From Limnohabitans sp. (GTDB taxonomy: Bacteria; Pseudomonadota; Gammaproteobacteria; Burkholderiales; Burkholderiaceae_C): a stretch of 10,504 bases of DNA. The notes beneath the pieces are model-generated. The model worked only from the letters and a program-made list of their open reading frames with translations, had not been told where the DNA came from and did no database searches. The stretch covers positions 21,625 to 32,128 of the forward strand of contig JANQXJ010000077.1 of the NCBI GenBank assembly GCA_030729445.1, written 5' to 3'. Each line of letters opens with the position of its first letter. The stretch's first letter is position 1. Made by a program: the position numbers and the translations under genes. Of this stretch, positions 8,530 through 10,504 are shown in pieces.

Positions 8530-9649
8530 GCCAGCGCTTGAACTCGGCGTCGTTTTGAATTCGCCGTAAATCGTCCTGCAGGCTGTCGGCGCTGTGGCGC
8601 TGGTCGGCCTGGATACGCTGCAGGGCTTGCGACATCACCGCCTCATCGGCCTCGGCCCGCACCGTCACGCACAACTCCCGGCTCAGGCGGCTTTGCAACT
8701 GGTCCAAATCATCTTCAAGTGCGGCCACTTGTTCCTTCAGCAACGGTGCCATGGCCATCAGCTGGGCGTCGGCCATGCGGGCGGCACCGCCCGGCTTGAC
8801 CTGCGTGACCTGTAATTGGAGGCGCAACAATGTGCTCAGGTCGTTTTTTTCATAAGCGGCATTCACTTCGCTCATCAGCGCCGTCTTGCGCAGGCGCTCT
8901 TGCTCATCAGGCTCACGGTCCGGGTGCAGGGCACTGGCCAGCTGGCGAAACACGGTGCGGATGGCGCTTTTGGCATCGGCCTCGCGCAGCATGGCCGGCG
9001 GCAGCTCGCCTTTGTCGGCTGCTGCGCTTTTCTTTTGGGCTTGTTTTTGCGCTTTCCGGGCAGCCCGCTTGGCCGCTTTGCGCTGCTCGTCGGCCTCTTG
9101 CTGGCGTTGCCATTGGCGCATGCCCGCTTGCATCATCTCTTCAGGCGTCTGGTATTGGTCCGGCTTTTCAATGGGCTGGCCCAGAGCTTCCTCAATGCGC
9201 TCGCGCAGTCGCTGCGCAGCCTCGGCCTGCTCCTCGGCCGCTTCTTGGGTGTCCTCTTCGCTCACGTACACATCGGCCAGTGCCTGCACCTGTGGGTCGG
9301 CCATGGAAGCCAAATGATCGATCAAGCTACGCACCATGCCCCGTGCCATGCGTTGCTGCCGGTCCGTGAGGTCTGCGGTTTGCAGGCGGTCATGCACAAA
9401 AAGCAGCAGGCTTTTGCGGTGGGTTTGCGCCAGCTGCACCGACTCGCGCAGGGCCTGAATGTGCGCATAGCGGTGCCGGTCTGACCAAGCTTCGAGCCGC
9501 TGAATGAGGCCCGACAACTGCTCGATGCGGGCCAGCAAATCATTGAAACGCTGCTGGGCGGGCGTCAGCGGCGCCTGCTCGCTGGGCTGAACCATCAAGG
9601 CCGACAAGGGCGTGGCAGCGTCTGGGGGTGTTTCTGGCAAGGGGGTCAT
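8489..9649 (-). CDS. J-domain (DnaJ-like) protein with long coiled-coil regions
   Basis: A predicted cytoplasmic co-chaperone-like protein of 386 residues. It contains the later half of a J domain: AIRTVFRQLASALHPDREPDEQERLRKTALMSEVNAAYEKNDL, with the diagnostic HPD at 242-244, which in J proteins stimulates the ATPase of a DnaK-type Hsp70 partner. Unlike DnaJ itself, the J domain is internal, with no Gly/Phe region and no zinc-finger cysteines. It is flanked by helical, charged stretches: an AEEQAEAAQRLRERIEEAL region, a Lys/Ala-rich linker (KAAKRAARKAQKQAQKK) and a C-terminal coiled-coil-like LEDDLDQLQSRLSREL. The start is uncertain: ATG at 9649 begins MTPLPETPPDAATPL, with no clear ribosome site; ATG at 9751 or further upstream would add at least 34 residues of low-quality sequence. 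It is convergent with the GNAT gene (41-bp overlap) and divergent from the radical-SAM gene. Client proteins are unknown. Confidence 0.78.
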   Translation of the reverse strand: MTPLPETPPDAATPLSALMVQPSEQAPLTPAQQRFNDLLARIEQLSGLIQRLEAWSDRHRYAHIQALRESVQLAQTHRKSLLLFVHDRLQTADLTDRQQRMARGMVRSLIDHLASMADPQVQALADVYVSEEDTQEAAEEQAEAAQRLRERIEEALGQPIEKPDQYQTPEEMMQAGMRQWQRQQEADEQRKAAKRAARKAQKQAQKKSAAADKGELPPAMLREADAKSAIRTVFRQLASALHPDREPDEQERLRKTALMSEVNAAYEKNDLSTLLRLQLQVTQVKPGGAARMADAQLMAMAPLLKEQVAALEDDLDQLQSRLSRELCVTVRAEADEAVMSQALQRIQADQRHSADSLQDDLRRIQNDAEFKRWLKEQWQLAKATSA

Positions 9650-9743
9650 CGGAAGGCATTCAGTCGGACAGTCGCTGTCAGGGCTGCTGGATGTTAACGC
9701 CCCTAAAGCCAACTCCTGAAGGTGAGTACCCCCATGAATGCAG

Positions 9744-9770
9744 TTGGACATGCCTGCGCCCGTTGATAAT
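9744..9770 (+). promoter_or_regulatory. Candidate promoter for the radical-SAM gene in the divergent spacer
   Basis: TTGGAC (9744-9749) and GATAAT (9765-9770) resemble -35 and -10 boxes with a short 15-base spacer. Transcription would start near 9777 and leave about 24 bases before the ATG at 9801. The spacing is below optimum and the match is moderate, so this is only a candidate. No convincing minus-strand promoter for the J-domain gene was found in the same spacer (9650-9800). Confidence 0.3.
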
Positions 9771-9800
9771 CCACCCACTTTTGCAAAAACCAAGCGCCAG

Positions 9801-10504
9801 ATGCACAGCCCCGCCCCGTTCAAAGTTTTGAGCCTCATCCCGCCGATGACGCAGCTCAACACCCCCTACCCGTCCACGGCCTACCTGACGGGTTTTTTGC
9901 GTTCGCGGGGTTTTGATGCGGTGCAAGAAGACTTAGCGCTGGCCACCGTGCTGGCCTTGCTCAACAAAAAGGGGCTGACCGATTTGCGGGATGCAGCGCT
10001 GGCTTTGCCCGTCGAAGATCGCTCAGGCCCGGTGAACTTTTTCCTCGACCACTTCAACGATTACGCCGTCAGCATTGACCCGGTCATCGCCTTCTTGCAA
10101 GGCCGCGACAGCACCCTGAGCCACCGCATTGCAGGCCGTGGCTTTTTGCCCGAAGGCCCGCGCTTTGCAGCGCTCGACGCCTATGACGACGACGGCACAG
10201 GCGACCCGATTGGTTGGGCTTTTGGCGCACTTGGCCAGACCGACCGCGCCCGGCATCTGGCCACGCTGTACCTGAACGACCTGGCCGATGTGTTGCGCGA
10301 TGCGGTGGACGAAGGCTTTGAGTTTGTGCGTTACGCCGAACGCCTGGCCGCCAGCCAGCCCAGCTTTGATGCGCTGGCCGAGGCCTTGGCCCAGCCGCCC
10401 AATTTGATCGACAGCACGCTGGAGCGTTTGGCCTTGCAAGCCATAGAACAGCATCAGCCCACGCTCGTGTTGCTCTCGGTGCCCTTCCCCGGCTCGGTCT
10501 ATGC
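9801..10504 (+). CDS. B12-binding / radical-SAM-type protein, N-terminal part, truncated by the right window edge
   Basis: The frame is open from 9801 to the window edge: 234 codons with no stop. The N-terminus, MHSPAPFKVLSLIPPMTQ followed by LNTPYPSTAYLTGFLRSRGF, matches the opening of B12-binding radical-SAM proteins, where a P-P-x-x-x-x-x-P-P/Y-x-S-x-x-L pattern leads the cobalamin-binding domain. Residues near the edge (QHQPTLVLLSVPFPGSVYA) fit the later strand of such a domain, in which P-x-L-V-x-x-S is common. The CxxxCxxC iron-sulphur motif would lie beyond the window, so the radical-SAM part is not seen. The start is uncertain: in-frame ATGs at 9738 and 9750 exist, and none has a strong ribosome site; 9801 is chosen because it directly precedes the conserved region and fits the candidate promoter. 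Divergent from the J-domain gene. The reaction is unknown. Confidence 0.65.
   Translation, partial: MHSPAPFKVLSLIPPMTQLNTPYPSTAYLTGFLRSRGFDAVQEDLALATVLALLNKKGLTDLRDAALALPVEDRSGPVNFFLDHFNDYAVSIDPVIAFLQGRDSTLSHRIAGRGFLPEGPRFAALDAYDDDGTGDPIGWAFGALGQTDRARHLATLYLNDLADVLRDAVDEGFEFVRYAERLAASQPSFDALAEALAQPPNLIDSTLERLALQAIEQHQPTLVLLSVPFPGSVY

Noticed and set aside
8816..9484. 222-codon plus-strand open frame opposite the J-domain gene
   Set aside because: It is Leu/His/Gly-rich with no motif, and the minus-strand frame carries the HPD J-domain motif, so this is its shadow.
9667..9679. GACAG-TCG-CTGTC dyad upstream of the J-domain start, considered as an operator
   Set aside because: Five-base arms in a G+C-rich spacer arise easily by chance, there is no second copy, and no regulator gene is nearby.

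Overview
This window looks like chromosomal DNA of a betaproteobacterium, most likely Burkholderiales and perhaps the Comamonadaceae. That assignment is an inference from high G+C, the strong G/C bias at third codon positions, and the style of the encoded proteins; there is no rRNA in the window to test it. No phage, IS transposase, CRISPR array or tRNA was seen.

Layout, left to right. (1) 1-1569: the end of a TRAP-type uptake system, a partial small membrane subunit (DctQ) overlapping by ATGA a complete large membrane subunit (DctM). (2) 1570-1881: a tandem glycine riboswitch followed by an intrinsic terminator hairpin. (3) 1882-6428: the glycine cleavage genes gcvT, gcvH and gcvP; gcvT and gcvH are separated by a REP-like palindrome (3022-3114) carrying an exact tandem duplication. 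The fourth component, dihydrolipoamide dehydrogenase, is not in the window. (4) 6429-6763: a second, independent tandem glycine riboswitch with no visible intrinsic terminator and a degenerate second aptamer. (5) 6764-8529: a DadA-like FAD-dependent amino acid dehydrogenase/oxidase followed after 2 bp by a GNAT acetyltransferase. (6) 8489-9649, minus strand: a J-domain protein whose 3' end overlaps the GNAT gene by 41 bp. (7) 9801 to the right edge: the N-terminal part of a B12-binding/radical-SAM-type protein, transcribed divergently from the J-domain gene.

How it may work together. Two transcription units in a row carry glycine-sensing leaders. The first makes the T, H and P proteins, which turn glycine into CO2, ammonia and a one-carbon unit on tetrahydrofolate. 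The second makes a flavin amino-acid oxidoreductase plus an acetyltransferase. The simplest reading is a local glycine-responsive catabolism and overflow module in which the DadA-like enzyme acts on glycine or a related small amino acid; the enzyme's substrate is inferred only from the riboswitch. The two leaders seem to use different output mechanisms: a terminator for gcvT, and possibly Shine-Dalgarno masking for the dadA-like gene. The TRAP genes end only about 16 bases before the first aptamer, so read-through into the gcv leader is possible, but their substrate cannot be read from the sequence.
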